A stretch of DNA of 64,000 nt from Phascolarctos cinereus. Lineage: Eukaryota > Chordata > Mammalia > Diprotodontia > Phascolarctidae. The stretch spans positions 3,361,001-3,425,000 of the forward strand of contig NW_018344024.1 in assembly GCF_002099425.1 (NCBI RefSeq), written 5' to 3'. This document shows, in pieces, positions 11,321-23,830 of this stretch. Within the stretch, counting starts at the first letter, position 1, and the number at the start of each line of letters is the position of its first letter. The notes below the pieces were generated by a model. The model saw only the letters and a list, made by a program, of their open reading frames with translations. It was not told the origin of the DNA and searched no databases. A program made the position numbers and the translations under genes.

Positions 11321-13140
11321 TTTAAAATTTTATTCAACAATGGATTCAGTTTTCACTATCTCACAATTGATGGAAGATGCAGATAATATAAGAAACTGCT
11401 GTTTTTATTCAGTCTTATAACTCTTTCATAATAAGGTTACCTATCATCTACATGGGAAAAAATCATTCAACATAACTTGAATGACATAGTCTTGTTCAAT
11501 AATCTTCTGATGATACTTATCAGATAAGGCATTAAACAAGGAGAAACATGTATGGTCATCAAAATGATCTGCCACCAGGATGGAAAAGATCCAGAGCAGA
11601 TTCCAGGTTGGAAAAAATCTCTTTGGAAGATAAGGTGCTCCAAATTCTATTTTCATTTAAGACTGGGTTGAACGTGTCAAGGCCTAAGGCATTGCAAAGC
11701 CTCCTTATATGAAATATTTAATCACTCAAAGGAGTTAAGCCTGTCCCTTCACCCAGGAAAGACCAAATAGATGAAGGATGCAGTGTTCCAATTTCAACAT
11801 TCTTTGATTAATACCCATTAGAGCTTGTCCAACAGCATGTATCTTGGACAACTTATACAAATGGACAATAAATTGGGTCCAGAGTTGAAAAAGTAAAAAG
11901 AGAGGAGGATGGATTGGTTTGAGGTAATTAGGAAACATTTTTACTAATACCAAGCTTCCCAAAAGAGACCCTTTTTTCAGTAGAAAAATTTTATCGGTGT
12001 TACAATAAGGTAGAAAGACCTAAGACATTCCTGCTATTGAAGAACTAATAGTGAACATCATACAAAGGAGAATGAAAGATGCATGGTGGATGTGAGCAGG
12101 CAGCAACATATAATCAACAAGGAACTCCAAAAATAGGAGTACATGATGTCTTCAATGGTCTACATGAAAGATAGACATGTGTTGTTCACCTAGCAAAAGT
12201 AAGGGCTCAGAGGTGGATGGCCAGAGTATTTCAGGGATACCCTTTCAATGTTGGATGGAGGTGAGAAAGTTCTCTGGGTTAATGGGTGGTCCCCCATTCC
12301 TAACATTTGGGAGGACATAGATAAGAATACCACAGGTTTCAGAGAATGGATTTCAATCTACCTTGCCAGAAGGGACTTCTGAATCTATATTATCACAGAT
12401 CCACTTAAGTATATAACCTACATAGCTACAAAGTCCTGGAAAATTACAGTGTACAAAGAATACAAGTTGCAGATGACCTAGAGGGGATTAAATGCCATGG
12501 AGCATATTTCTAAGATAATCTACATGTAAGAAGTGCTACAGTCAAATTATTCAATACATTTGTAATAAAAAAAAATACGTAGATTGGCCATATAATGGAC
12601 TGAAGATGATAGAGAGATAAGCCTGAGTCCTTCATGAGGACCTGGACAATGTAAAATGATTTAGAAAGTGGCCTTAAACATATTGGATGGATCAATGGGA
12701 TGATGTAGAAAAGAATGACACAGAATGGCAAATTGTGCCTAAGTGAGACTCTGAACTGATGAAGGGAATATCTACAGTGATAAGTCCATAGATTTATAGA
12801 AATAAAATTTTCATGTAATCCACAAGGTTTGAATTTGTACATTCCACATTTACTAATATAATATTCCAATTCCTGACCCTTCTTCTGACTCTCATAAAAA
12901 ACAAATTTAATAGTCACATAGATTATATTAAATATGAAGTATATTAAGATGTTTTTTATCTGTTGTGCTTTTAAAGACTAACATAAAATGGAATACTGTA
13001 TGTGAAGAAAAAATAGTTGCCAGGGTTACATATTTTGCTGGAATACTATGGTTCTCAAAGGTTAAAGTTGTGGGTTCCATTTCTTCATGACACCAGTCGG
13101 TGTGATCTTTTTTCATGGCCAACATCTACAATTTAAATTC
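11320..13140 (-). pseudogene. Unidentified minus-strand block, possibly a decayed retrocopy
   Basis: Unlike its flanks, this 1.8 kb is not low complexity and not a LINE or SINE that I recognise. On the minus strand there are broken frames of 65, 135, 75 and 70 codons (12,928-13,125; 12,510-12,917; 11,735-11,962; 11,444-11,656). The minus strand then ends in two AATAAA-like sites close together near 11.33-11.40 kb, as at the 3' end of a transcript. I could not identify the protein. It could instead be an unnamed repeat. The L1 at 13.15 kb begins where it ends. Confidence 0.25.
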
Positions 13141-13189
13141 TGTCCACTTCTCTTGGAAAGACATGTCTAAATTAATTACAGGAGGAAAA

Positions 13190-16100
13190 GTTACATCAGT
13201 TACAGGAAGAAATAAACAGTTGTGGGGGGATCGCAACTTTCCATTCTCAGAACTAGATTAATGTAACCATAAAATAAATAAGAAATAAGTAAATCAGATA
13301 AATAGGATTTCAAAAAAATAGGATGTAATTGACCTCTGAGGTGGGGAAACTAAATGGGAATAGAAAGGCATATACCATTTTCTCAGCTGTACACAGCACT
13401 TTTGCACAAATTGACAATGTATTAAGAAGCAAATGAAAAAAATTAGAAATGTTAAATCCCTGTTTTCCAGCGTATAATGCAATAAAATTACATTTAGTAA
13501 AGAACCATGGAAAGGTAGATTTAAAATTGATTAGAAACTTAAATGATATAATAAAAAATAGTATAATATATAATATTAATATGTAATATAATCTTAATGA
13601 ATAAGCAGTTTGAAGAACAAAATATATTTTTAAATCAATAATTTCTTTGGAGATAATGACAATGAGAAAACATACCAAAATTTGTGGGATGCACCCAAAG
13701 CAGTATCTAATAGAAGATTTCTATGTCTATTATACATACATCAATAAAAGAGAGAAAGAGCATATCAGTGAATTGGACATACTATTAATAGAAATAACTT
13801 TAAAAAGAATGAATTAAAAATCCACAATTAAACACTAAGTTAGAAAACTGAAAAGCAAAGAAGAAATAAAAAAAAGAAAATAAAAAAGTATGAGCTAATA
13901 AATAAAACTAGGAGACAGTTTTGAAGAAAAACAGTAAAATACATAAACAATTGGTTAATTTTATTTGAAAAACAGAAAGAAAAGCAAATTACCATATCAA
14001 AAATAAAAAGGTTGAATGTATCACCAATGAAGATGAAATTAAAATAATTATTAGCTGATAATTTGTTAAATTATATGTAAATGAAACTACAATTTAAGAG
14101 AAATGGAAGAATTTACATACATATATGAATATACACACACACGTACACATATATACACATACATATACTTATATGTGCATTTTGCAAAATAACAGAAGAA
14201 GAAATAGAATACTTAAATAACCCTATCATAAATGAGCTCCCCAAGAAAAAAAATCCCCTGGATCAGATGGATATATCTATATCTATATATCTATATCAAT
14301 ATATCTATATCTATATCTATATCCGTATCTGTATATAGATACGGATATAGATATAGATATAGATTAGATATGGATATGGATATAGATATGGATATGGATA
14401 TGGATATAGATATAGATATAGATATAGATATAGATATAGATATAGATATAGATATAGATATAGATATAGATATAGATATAGATATAGATATAGATGATAT
14501 AGATATAGATATAGATATAGATATAGATATAGATATAGATATAGATAGATATAGATATAGATATAGATATAGATATAGATATAGATATAGATATAGATAT
14601 AGATGTCACAAATATCATATATTATGACCAGGTAGGATTTATACCAGGAGTATAGGGCTTGTTCAGTGTCAGGAAAAGCATAAACAGCATGGGCTATATT
14701 GATAAGAAATACACAAAGTAAATCAAGTATCTCAATCCATGCAGAAAAAAGCTTTTCACAAGTACCACACTCATTCCTATTAAAACTACTAGAAAGCTAG
14801 AAATAAATGTAGTGTTTCCTAAAATGATAAGTAGTGTGTGTCTGAGACTATCAGTAAGCACTATCTGTAATGGTGATAAGGTAGAAACCTTCTCAATAAG
14901 ATCAGGTGTGAAGCAAAGATGTCCATTATAATCATTATTATTCAATATTGCATTAGAAATCTAGCTATAATGAAAAATCAAGAAAAAAATTAAAGGAATT
15001 AGAATGGGCAACAAGGAAACAAAACTATCATTCTTTGCAGACGATATGATGGTATATACAGAGAACCCTAGAAATCAATTAAAAAAAATAACTTGCTGAA
15101 ACAGTTAACAACTTTACCAAAGTTATAGGATTTAAAATAAACCCACATTAGTCATTAGCACTTCCCTATATTAACAAAAAAACCTAGCTAGAAGAGATAT
15201 AGAAATTGCTTTTCAAAGAACTGCAGACATTATAAACTCCTTAGATTCTCCTTGTGAAGATCAGCCCAGGAAATTTATTACCACAAATTAAAAAACAAAA
15301 CAAAACACAGTTTTTACACAAGTAAAGACAGACGCAAACAATTGGAGAAATATTAATTGCACGTGGGTAAACTGAGCTAATATAATAAAAATGAAAGTTC
15401 TACCTATGTTAGTTCTCCTATGTTGATTTATTTATTCAGTGCTATACAAATCAAATTACTAAATATATATTCTATATATATATATATATTATAGAACTAG
15501 AAAACACAATAACAAAATTCATCTGGAAGAACAAAAAGCCAAAAATCAAGGTAACTAAAGAAAAAAAAAATTGAAGGTAAGTGACCCAGCAGTACCAGAT
15601 TTCTGATTATATTACAAAGTAGTAATCATAAAAATAATCTGGTGCTGGCTAAGATATAGGGTTGTGTCTTAGTGCAATAAATTACGCACACAATACGCTA
15701 TAGTAACTGACCATAGAAATCTAGTGTTTGATAAACACAAACATCCAAATTTTGGTTACGAGAACTCACTATTTGACAAAAAATAGCTGGGAAAACTTTA
15801 AAGCATTTTGACAAAAACTAGGCATAGATCAACATATTGTACTTTATATTAAGGGCAAAAATGAGTAAATAATTTTGACATAAAATGTGATGCTATAATT
15901 AGATTAGGGGATCACAGGAAAACATATCTATCAGATTTATGGAAAAGGGCAGAGTTTATGATCAAACAAGAGAAAGAGAAGATCATAAGAAATAAAATGA
16001 AAAATTTTGATTACATAATATTTAATAGTGTTTTTGCATAAACAAATCCAATGTATCCAAAAGTAGAAGGAAAATAGGAAATGATTGGAAAACACATAGC

Positions 16101-16720
16101 AAGTTTCTCTGATAAAGTCCTCATCACTCAAATATATAAAGAACTAAACCAAATTTATAAAAAGTAGGAGCCATTTCCCAGTTAATAAATGATCAAAGAA
16201 TATGAACAAGGAGTTTTCAGAAGAATAAATCAAAGCTATCAATAGTCACATAAAAATTCTCTGAATCACTGTTGATTAAAGAAATACAAATTAAAACAAC
16301 TCTGATTTACCATCTCATACCCATCATATTGGCTAACATGACAGAAAATGAACATAAAAAATGCTGGATGGAGTGTAGAAAAATTGAAACACTATGCACT
16401 GTTGAACTACTCTAATCATTCTGGAAAAAAAAATTAGAACTACACTCAAAAGGCTATGCAACTGTGCATAGCTCTTGATCCAGCAATGCCAGTATGAGTT
16501 CTATATCCCAAAGAGATCAAAGAAAATGGAAAAAGAACTACATTTACAAAAATATTTATAGCTGCTCTTTTTGTAGCATCAAAAAATTGGAAATTAAGGA
16601 GATGTCTGTTAATTGGGAATGGCTGAACAAGTTGTGATATATGATTGTTACAGAATATCGTTTTGTTATAAGAAATGACATGCTGTATGATTTCAGAAAA
16701 AACCTGGTAAGGCATATATT
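13190..16720 (+). pseudogene. L1 ORF2 remnant
   Basis: It covers the tail of the endonuclease, the reverse transcriptase and the C-terminal region. The catalytic FADD motif is still readable at 15,034-15,045, followed by [10 protein letters not shown]. The stretch corresponding to about 4.71-4.94 kb of the family A L1, early in the reverse transcriptase, has been replaced by a hexanucleotide array. Stops and shifts are frequent and no long open frame remains outside the array. Confidence 0.85.
14266..14605. repeat. Hexanucleotide (TAGATA)n array with an inverted left arm
   Basis: The first 60-68 nt read as (TATATC)n. A near-palindrome at 14,321-14,346 (ATCCGTATCT ... AGATACGGAT) reverses the polarity, and the remaining 260 or so nt read as (GATATA)n with a few GGATAT units and phase slips. 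The left and right arms are therefore complementary and could form a hairpin or cruciform. Long frames through it (IDIDID, YRYRYR, ISISIS) are artefacts of the repeat. Confidence 0.95.
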
Positions 16721-17696
16721 AACTCATGCAAAGTGAAGTGAGGAGAACCACTACACAAAATAACAGTAATATCCTAAAGATGATAAACTATGAAACACAT
16801 AGCTACTGTGATCAAAATAATGATTCAAGACAATTCCAGAGGAGCCAAGATGGCAGAGTGAAAGCAGTGACTTGCTTGAGCTCTCCCCCAAATCCCTCTA
16901 AATACCTGTAAAAAAAAATGGCTCAAAACAAATTCTAAAGCGGCAGAACCCACAAAAAGACAGAATAAAACAAATTTCCAGCCCAAGACAACCTGGATGG
17001 TTGATCAGAAAGGTATATCGCACCAGTCTGGGAGAGGAACTCAGTTCGGTGTGGGCCTGCAGGCCATAGCAAACCTGGAGCAGGCCTCAGAGGATTGAAT
17101 TGCAGGCAGCCGTGACAGTTTCTAGACCTCTCAAACAACAAATGCCAAAGACAATTTAGAAGATCAGTGGGAAAAGTCTGTTTCTGTGGTGAAAGAAAGA
17201 AGCACAGTGGTTTCAGCTCCAGTCCCTGAGCCTGGCGCCGGGGTGGTGACTGCCTCCTGAGCTTCTAGCCCACAGACTGAGAGGGAATTGAGTGGCTGAT
17301 CAGAGGGGGATTACAGGGATTTCTCTGCTGGTGCAGAATTCTCTTGCTTTGCTCATGCTTGGATCTGGATCACAGTTCTGGGTGGCAGTCCTGGGGTGAG
17401 AAGGAGTGCTGGCATGATGGAGCTTGTAGTAGCTGTACAGAAAAAATTCTCCTCATAGTTCAGGACAGAAAGGAGTGCTTGTGGTCACTCATAGACCAGA
17501 GCACAGGCCAGGAAAGAAGTAAACACCTCGCCCTTTATCATATCACATTGGAAGAACTGAAAATTTACAGGTCCCTACAAGTATCTCTGAAAACAGCTAT
17601 ACAAACCCCTGAAGCTTAGGACAGTACATTCTCCACATTGGAAGCAGATTCATACTTTAACAAAGAGTTTAAAACTCAAATAGTTGGCCAGGATCA

Positions 17697-18760
17697 TGAG
17701 CAAGCAGCACAAAAAGAGTCAGACTATATTATTTTAATTTGGTGAAAAAGAAGATCAAAATATACAACCAGAAGAAGACAACAAAGTCAAAGCTCCTACA
17801 TCCAAGCCTCCAAGAAAAATATGACTCAGTCCCAGGCCTTGGAGGAGCTCAAAAGGGATTTTGAGAAGCAAGTAAGGGAAGGAGAGGAAAAACTGGAAAG
17901 AGAAATGAGAGTGATGCAAGAAAATCATGAAAAACAAGTCAACAGCTTGCTAAAGGAGACCCAAAAGAATTCTGAAGAAAATTACACCTTAAAAAATAGC
18001 CTAACACAAATGGCAAAAGAGGTCCAAAAAGCCAATGAGGAGAAGAATGCCCTAAAAAGCAAAATTAGTCAAATGGAAAAGGAAGTCCAAAAGATTGCTG
18101 AAGAAAATACTTCCTTAAAAATTATAGTAGAGCAATTGGAAGCTAGTGATTTTATGAGAAATCATGACACTGTAAAACAAACACAAAAGAATGAAAAATT
18201 AGAAAACAATGTGAAACATATCATTAGAAAAACAACTGACCTAGAAAATAGATCTAGGAGAGAGAATTTAAAAATTATTGGACTATTTGAAAGCTATGAT
18301 CAAAGAAAGAGCCTAGACACCATCTTTCAAGAAATTATCCAGGAAAACTGCCCTGATATTTTAGAACCAGAGGGCAAAATAGAAATTGAAAGAATCCACT
18401 GATCTCCTCCTGAAAGAGATCCCCAAAGGAAAACTCCTAGAAATATTGTAGCCAAATTCCAGAGTTCCCAGGTCAAGGAGAAAATTTTGCAAGCATCCAG
18501 AAAGAAACAATTCAAACATTGTGGAATGCCATCAGGATAACACAAGACTTAGCAGCTTCTACATTAAGGGACTACAAGGCATGGAATATAATATTCCAGA
18601 GGGCAAAGGAGATAGGATTACAACCAAGAATCACCCACCCAGCAAAACTGAATATAATCCTTCAGGGGAAAAATGGTCATTCAGTGAAAAAGAGGACTTT
18701 CAAGGATTCTTGATGAAAAGACCAGAGCTGAATAGAAAATTTGACTTTCAAATACTATGA
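17697..18760 (+). pseudogene. HAL1 ORF1 (ORF1p-like RNA-binding protein), broken
   Basis: The probable start is the ATG at 17,697 (MSKQHKKSQTILF). A frame change near 17,740 leaves the longest open piece at 17,821-18,402 (193 codons). Residues 1-110 of that piece are a Glu/Lys/Gln heptad-rich coiled coil. Then comes the RRM signature region RRENLKIIGLFESYD and FQEIIQENCPDIL, closely parallel to human L1 ORF1p. A TGA at 18,400-18,402 replaces the arginine codon present in copy 2. A short deletion near 18,530 shifts frame before the C-terminal domain, which continues to about 18,760. It lacks about 45 nt of the 3' end present in copy 2. Confidence 0.85.
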
Positions 18761-18895
18761 AGAGGTAAACAGAAATGAGAATTCATAAGAGACTTATGAA
18801 GATTGAACTGTTTACATTCCTGCATGGAAAGATGGTATTTGTAACTCGTGATATCTTTGTCAGTACTAGGGTAGTTGGAGGGGGAAAAATTATAT

Positions 18896-18900
18896 GGATG

Positions 18901-18942
<42 letters not shown>
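18896..18942. repeat. (GATA)n microsatellite in the HAL1 spacer
   Basis: About eleven GATA units. Copy 2 has only TATGTATGTATATATAGACAG here, so the array expanded after the copies separated. Confidence 0.95.
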
Positions 18943-19545
18943 GGACACAGGGTGAATTGAAGATGAAGGGGTGATATCTGGGGAATAAAATTAAGTCTTG
19001 AGAAAGGATTATACTGGGAGAAGGAGACAGGGAGAGCTAGAATGGGGTAAATTATCTCACAATAAAAATAGAAAAGGCTCTTACAGTGGAGGGGAAATGG
19101 GGGAAGGTGAGAGGGAATGAGTGAATCTTATTCTCATAGGATTTGGCTTAAGGAGGGAATAACATACACACTCAATTGAGTATGGAAATCTGTCTTAACG
19201 TACAGAAAAATGGGGGGGAAGGGGACAAGAGATCAGGGGGATGATAGAGGGGAAGATAGATTGGGAGAGGAAGGAAACACTTCTGAGAAGGGACAGGGTC
19301 AAAAGAAAGAATAGAATAAATGGGGGCAGAATAGGATTAAGGGAAATAGAGTTAGTTTTTCACAACATGACTACTATGTGTCATAACTGCACATGTATAA
19401 CCCATATTGAGTTGCTTGCCTTTTCAATGAGGGTAGGTGGGGAGGGCAGAAGGGAGAAAATTTGGAACCCGAAGTTTTAAAAACATATTTAAAAAATTTT
19501 TAAAAATGTTTTCGTGTGCAAAAAAAAAAAAAAGAAAGAAGAGAA

Positions 19546-20196
19546 AAAGAAAAGCCCAAAGAGTTATGAAACTGTGTAAACCACAGTTAGGTCTGTTTCC
19601 CAAGGTGTAATCACAGAAAAAGCAAAAGAACCTAGATGTTCTAAAATATTTATAGCAGCTCTCTTTCTGGCGGTAAAGAACTGGAAATTGAGGGGATGCC
19701 CATCAGTTAGGGAATGACTAAATAACTGTGATATAACATTGTGATGGAATACTATTGAGCTTTAGGAAATTATGAACAGGTTGATTTCAGAAAAATATGG
19801 ATGGACTGGCATAAAATAATGAAGATGGAAATAAGCAGAACCAAGAGAACATTGTATACAGTAGCCACAATATTGTTCGAAGAATGACTAAGAACGACTA
19901 AGTTGTTCTGAGTATTATAAATACTCAAATCAACTACAAAGGACCCATGAAGGAATATGCTATCCATCTCCAGAAAAGGAGCTGATAAAAAGCAGCATGC
20001 ATAATGTGGTGTTTATATATTTATATGCACATACATATACATATGTATGACATATCCATCTATATCTATATCCATGTCAAATGGTAGCCTTCTCTAGTTC
20101 AGGAAGAGAGTGGGGAGGAAGACAATTTGAAACTTAAAATGTAACCCAAAAAATTCAACTAAAGAAAAGAATAAAATGAGATATTAGTGGAAAAAA
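19546..20196 (+). mobile_element. 5'-truncated L1 3' end behind the HAL1 A-tail
   Basis: It begins GCCCAAAGAGTTATGAAACTG, the L1 C-terminal/3' segment, passes 'tatttatagcagctctcttt' and 'ggaatactattgagctttag', and ends in ATTAGTGGAAAAAAAA directly before the target-site duplication. It most likely inserted into the HAL1 A-rich tail. Alternatively it moved with the HAL1 RNA as a chimeric template, since both lie inside one duplication. Confidence 0.75.
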
Positions 20197-20509
20197 AAGA
20201 CAATTCCAAAGGACCCATGAAGAAAAATACTATCCACCTCCATAGAGAGTTCTGATGAACTCTGGGTGCAGGTTGAAGCATACTTTTTTTTTTACTTTAT
20301 GTTTCTTGCTTTTTATTTTTGGCAACTTTGAACATGAAATGTGAAATGATAAGAAAATATGTTTTGCATGACTTTACATGTACTAATTGTATCATATTTC
20401 TTGACTTCTCAATGAGTAGGTGTGTGGTAGGAAGGAGGGAGAGAATTTGAAAAATAGCTTTTTCAAAAGAATGTTAAAAGCAAATAAAAATTAAATAATA
20501 AAATGAATT

Positions 20510-20990
20510 TTGCCTCAAATGGGGTAGAAGACATAAATATAACATTTTAATAGCAATTATGCTCCAATGAAGATTAAGAAGGAAAGTATCTAAAGATTTC
20601 AATTTCAGCTGCAAAATAAATTCATTGATCAACTCAGACTTAACTGAAAATGTCCAGTGAAGTGAGTGCTGTATAACTTCTTAAGTGAAATATAGAAAGA
20701 GTAGAAAAGTCCTATAACAAGTGTTAAAAAAAAAACAATTATAAATTGCATCCTGTGGTCAATGATAAAGATTATTAACATTAGCAAAGCTGCATGCAGG
20801 CAAAAAAAAAATCTCCAAAAAGCAAGAACATTTACATGTAAAATAACAAAATTCATGAGAAAATAGAACAATCTTATTCCAAAGATTTCTAAAATGTATA
20901 ATATATCTGGGGAATCAATCCATGAAACATATAGAATGCTCATCTAGACTTATTTACAAAGCATTGCATAAAGAAGTAAAGAACAATTTA
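20510..20990. other. No recognised feature
   Basis: AT-rich sequence between the L1 tail and an older LINE fragment. A 104-codon minus-strand frame (20,629-20,943) is hydrophobic and compositional, with no family resemblance. Confidence 0.45.
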
Positions 20991-22660
20991 AACAATTTAA
21001 ATAGCTGACAAAATATTCAGTGCACCTGGATACGGCATGCCAATATAATGCAAATAGCACTATCAGCAAATACAACTTAGAGATTTAATGATACATTTAT
21101 CTGTTATACCCAATAAAATAAAACACAATTAATTAGGGGAAAAAAGTATCTAGAATATTAGTGTGAAGAAAGGGAGGGAGGAAAGAAGAATAGTACTTTC
21201 CAAACCTCAAATTATATGTTAAAGCAGCAGATATCTAAACAATTTGCTAATAATTTAAAAATAAGTAAGTAAAACAATAAGCTAGACAAGGGAGAATTTA
21301 AAAAAAATGGAACTCAAATACCCAATGTTCCATTAAGAAGAATGCATAGATTCCTTAGGAAAAACTCTCTATCCAATTGTTTTTTTTATTCTGGGAAAAC
21401 TGATGATAGGTCATACAGAAAATATATTTAGACCAATGTAATTTGACACAATAAATTAAAGCTGGATATTTTTTGATGATATTAGAGATCATACAAATGA
21501 AGCAGATTATATCCCTTTCCCATATGTGTGGTATATCATTATTCTTAACAAAAGATAGAGATTATTTCAAAATATAAAATGGATAACTGATTATGTGAAC
21601 TGAAAAGTTTTTGCACCCATTTAATTCATCTAGAATAATAAGGGCAGCAGTGAAATAAAAAAAAAAGTTTTTAAAAAAAGGATTGGTATTTAAGGAATAA
21701 AGATACTTATCAGATGCTAGACACATGCTACTCACATACAAATACACATATATTTACATATTCATATACTTCATTGTACTTTCTTTTGTTATCTTTGCCA
21801 ATTTGTGGCATATGTTAAAATCTCAGAGGTTTTTTTTGTTTGTGTGTTGGTATTGCCCTCAGTGATTTATAACATTTTCCCCACAGGTTTTGTAATTTTT
21901 TGAAAACTTTTTATGTTAATTGAATATCTACACATGGGGAATTACATTTTGTTTTATATACATATATTTATGTTCACATTTGTACTTATGTGCACAGATC
22001 AAGATTTGTTTCTATTTATGCATTTACATATATGTATATTTGCATTTTATATATCCATATATATGCACATATATACATTTGCATTTCACTGTGTATTGTG
22101 TACATGTAATGTGTGTGATACATTTATGAATTTTGTTTTATGCATATATGTATTTGCATATTTTATTATATTATACACCCATTTTGCAAAATAATTTAGA
22201 ATTAAACAATTACTGAACAAAATATCCATACCCTTTGACACTATTTCCTCAATTAAGTTTAAACCCTTTGAAGATTATTGATAAGAGTGAAGTACCTATG
22301 TATAAACTATTTATGGTAGCACATTTTGTAGTAGCAAAGAATTAGAAACAAAATGAATTCCTATCTACTGGGAGGTAGCTAAAGAAATTTTGGTACATGA
22401 ATATAAAGGAATTTTACTGTGCTATAAGAAATTACAAATATGATGAAGACAGAGATGTATTCCTGTTTGGGGACCTTACATGCTTACATGAACTGATACA
22501 TAGTGAAACAATCAGAGCCAAAATAATATACACAATGAGTACAAAAACATAAATGGAAAGAACAACCACAACACATCAAAAGTGACCCCTGAACAATTCA
22601 CAGAATAAGCATAACCCCCTCACTTTACTCTTTAGCAAGGGTAGAATGATCATAGATATA
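20990..22660 (+). mobile_element. Ancient L1 ORF2/3' region, interrupted
   Basis: Diverged L1 landmarks occur in order. These are the 'cctcaaattatatgttaaagc' block (21.21 kb), 'gaaaagtttttgcacccatt' (21.60 kb), the equivalent of 'CPFDPAI' near 22.23 kb, and 'ttttactgtgctataagaaa' with 'catgaactgatacatagtga' at 22.4-22.5 kb. About 400 nt of AT-rich TATGTATA-type sequence (21.75-22.17 kb) interrupts it. It appears much older than the other L1 copies. Confidence 0.6.
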
Positions 22661-22664
22661 ATTC

Positions 22665-23150
22665 AGTCTATATATTTTCAGGCTTTTTTAATATATCGAT
22701 CAATTTTTTTTCTTTTTTTTCTCTTTTTTGCTTTAAAGTATATCATTCACTATATATGCTGGCTTTCTCAGCAATGAGTGAGAAAAATATTGGGAAAAAG
22801 TTTGGTGATATAAACCAAAAACAAAATACATCAACAAAAATCATTTTAAAAAATGTAAGTTTGAAAAATTGAAGTCTGTTCTTGTATTTCCACCTTTGTA
22901 AGTGGAATAACATCTTTTTTTCTATATATATGAAACAATACATCAGAAATACATGATAATTCCCAATTTTTTTTTTTTTCAGAGATGAAAAATTATTTTC
23001 AAAAGCTGCAGAACTGAGAGTTTCCACATTTCTTCTAATCATGGGCCCACACATGGAGATTCTAACATCAACCATGAAACCGTTCTTCAGATGAACATGC
23101 TGATGTCACAGCCCAAGGAGGTAGACTCACTGACTCTCTATACATTATAA
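22665..23150. other. No recognised feature
   Basis: It includes a 110-codon minus-strand frame (22,743-23,075) whose second half is Lys/Phe-rich. I see no recognisable domain and no supporting splice or promoter signal. Confidence 0.4.
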
Positions 23151-23289
23151 ACCAAAGACTTTAGTCATTCATTCCTAAAAGGAAATGCTTAAGCGCAAAA
23201 TGTCATCGTTCACAAACTCCAAAGAAGTAAATCAGAATAAACCTATGTGGCCAAGAATAGAGGGAAGGCAGAAAATTGAGAAGAGGCTG

Positions 23290-23830
23290 TCATGGACAAT
23301 CTCTCAGATGAAATATGATTGGCTTGGAATGTTGTTGTGGTGTAGGAAATCATGAACTGTTGGATTTATAAAAATGGAGAAAGACTTACACTTATGAAGG
23401 AAGATAATATCCCTCTATGGAGAGGCAGATGGCAAGTAGAAGTAAGCATAACAGGGTTTTGTGTATAGGTGTTTGAGTGCATATGTGAATATATGTGTAT
23501 GTAAATGCATATCTGTGTATATGTATATGTATATGTTTGTATATCTGTGCTTAATTGTAGCCTTCTTAGGGGAGGGAAGGTGAAAAATAAAGTAAAAGTG
23601 CATAGCAGAGGACAAAAGAAAGCATACAAGGAAACAAAGATGGACAGCTTTGAAAATAATATATAGTATTTATTATATAGGTTTCCTTGAAATGAAAATT
23701 TATTGCTTTGTATTGAATCTTCTCTTATGTTCTTCTGTGTACATGGCAATGTTTTCTTTTCCTTTTTTTTTCGTTTGTACTTAAATTTAAAATGAATTCA
23801 AAACCTTAAAAAATATTTAAAGGCAGGCTT
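23290..23830 (+). mobile_element. Probable LINE 3' end
   Basis: An L1-like order, 'gaaatcatgaactgttggat', 'gagaaagacttacacttatg', a TATG-rich stretch, then 'attgtagccttcttaggg', is followed by a long 3' segment ending in an A-rich run near 23.83 kb. The 3' part differs from the family A L1 3' UTR, so this is another L1 family or a related LINE. Confidence 0.4.

Larger units (their letters stand above)
16839..19545 (+). mobile_element. HAL1 (half-L1) non-autonomous LINE, copy 1
   Basis: Order: 5' UTR (16,839-17,695) starting GAGGAGCCAAGATGGCAGAG, ORF1 (17,697-18,760), L1-type ORF1-ORF2 spacer (18.76-19.355 kb) and L1 3' UTR sequence (TTTTTCACAACATGACTACT onward), ending in an A-run at 19,519-19,531 and an A-rich stretch. 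ORF2 is completely absent: the spacer joins the 3' UTR at about 19,355. The same structure is seen in copy 2 at 34.76-37.67 kb. Mobilisation must have depended on an L1 ORF2 protein in trans. It sits inside the 3' UTR of an older L1 with the 12 bp duplication AAGACAATTCCA. Confidence 0.88.
13150..20505 (+). mobile_element. Old 5'-truncated L1 LINE, split by a HAL1 insertion
   Basis: The L1 sequence begins inside the endonuclease domain (near 13.18 kb, matching 3.68 kb of the family A L1). It continues through reverse transcriptase and the C-terminal part to 16,838. It then resumes at 20,209 with the rest of the 3' UTR and ends in an A-rich tail near 20.5 kb. The 12 bp AAGACAATTCCA occurs at both edges of the interruption (16,827-16,838 and 20,197-20,208) and is the target-site duplication of the inserted element. 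The copy is more diverged than the L1 at 1.3-7.4 kb. Confidence 0.88.

Noticed and set aside
14232-14627. 131-codon frame of IDIDID/YRYRYR
   Set aside because: Pure translation of the hexanucleotide array; no coding constraint.
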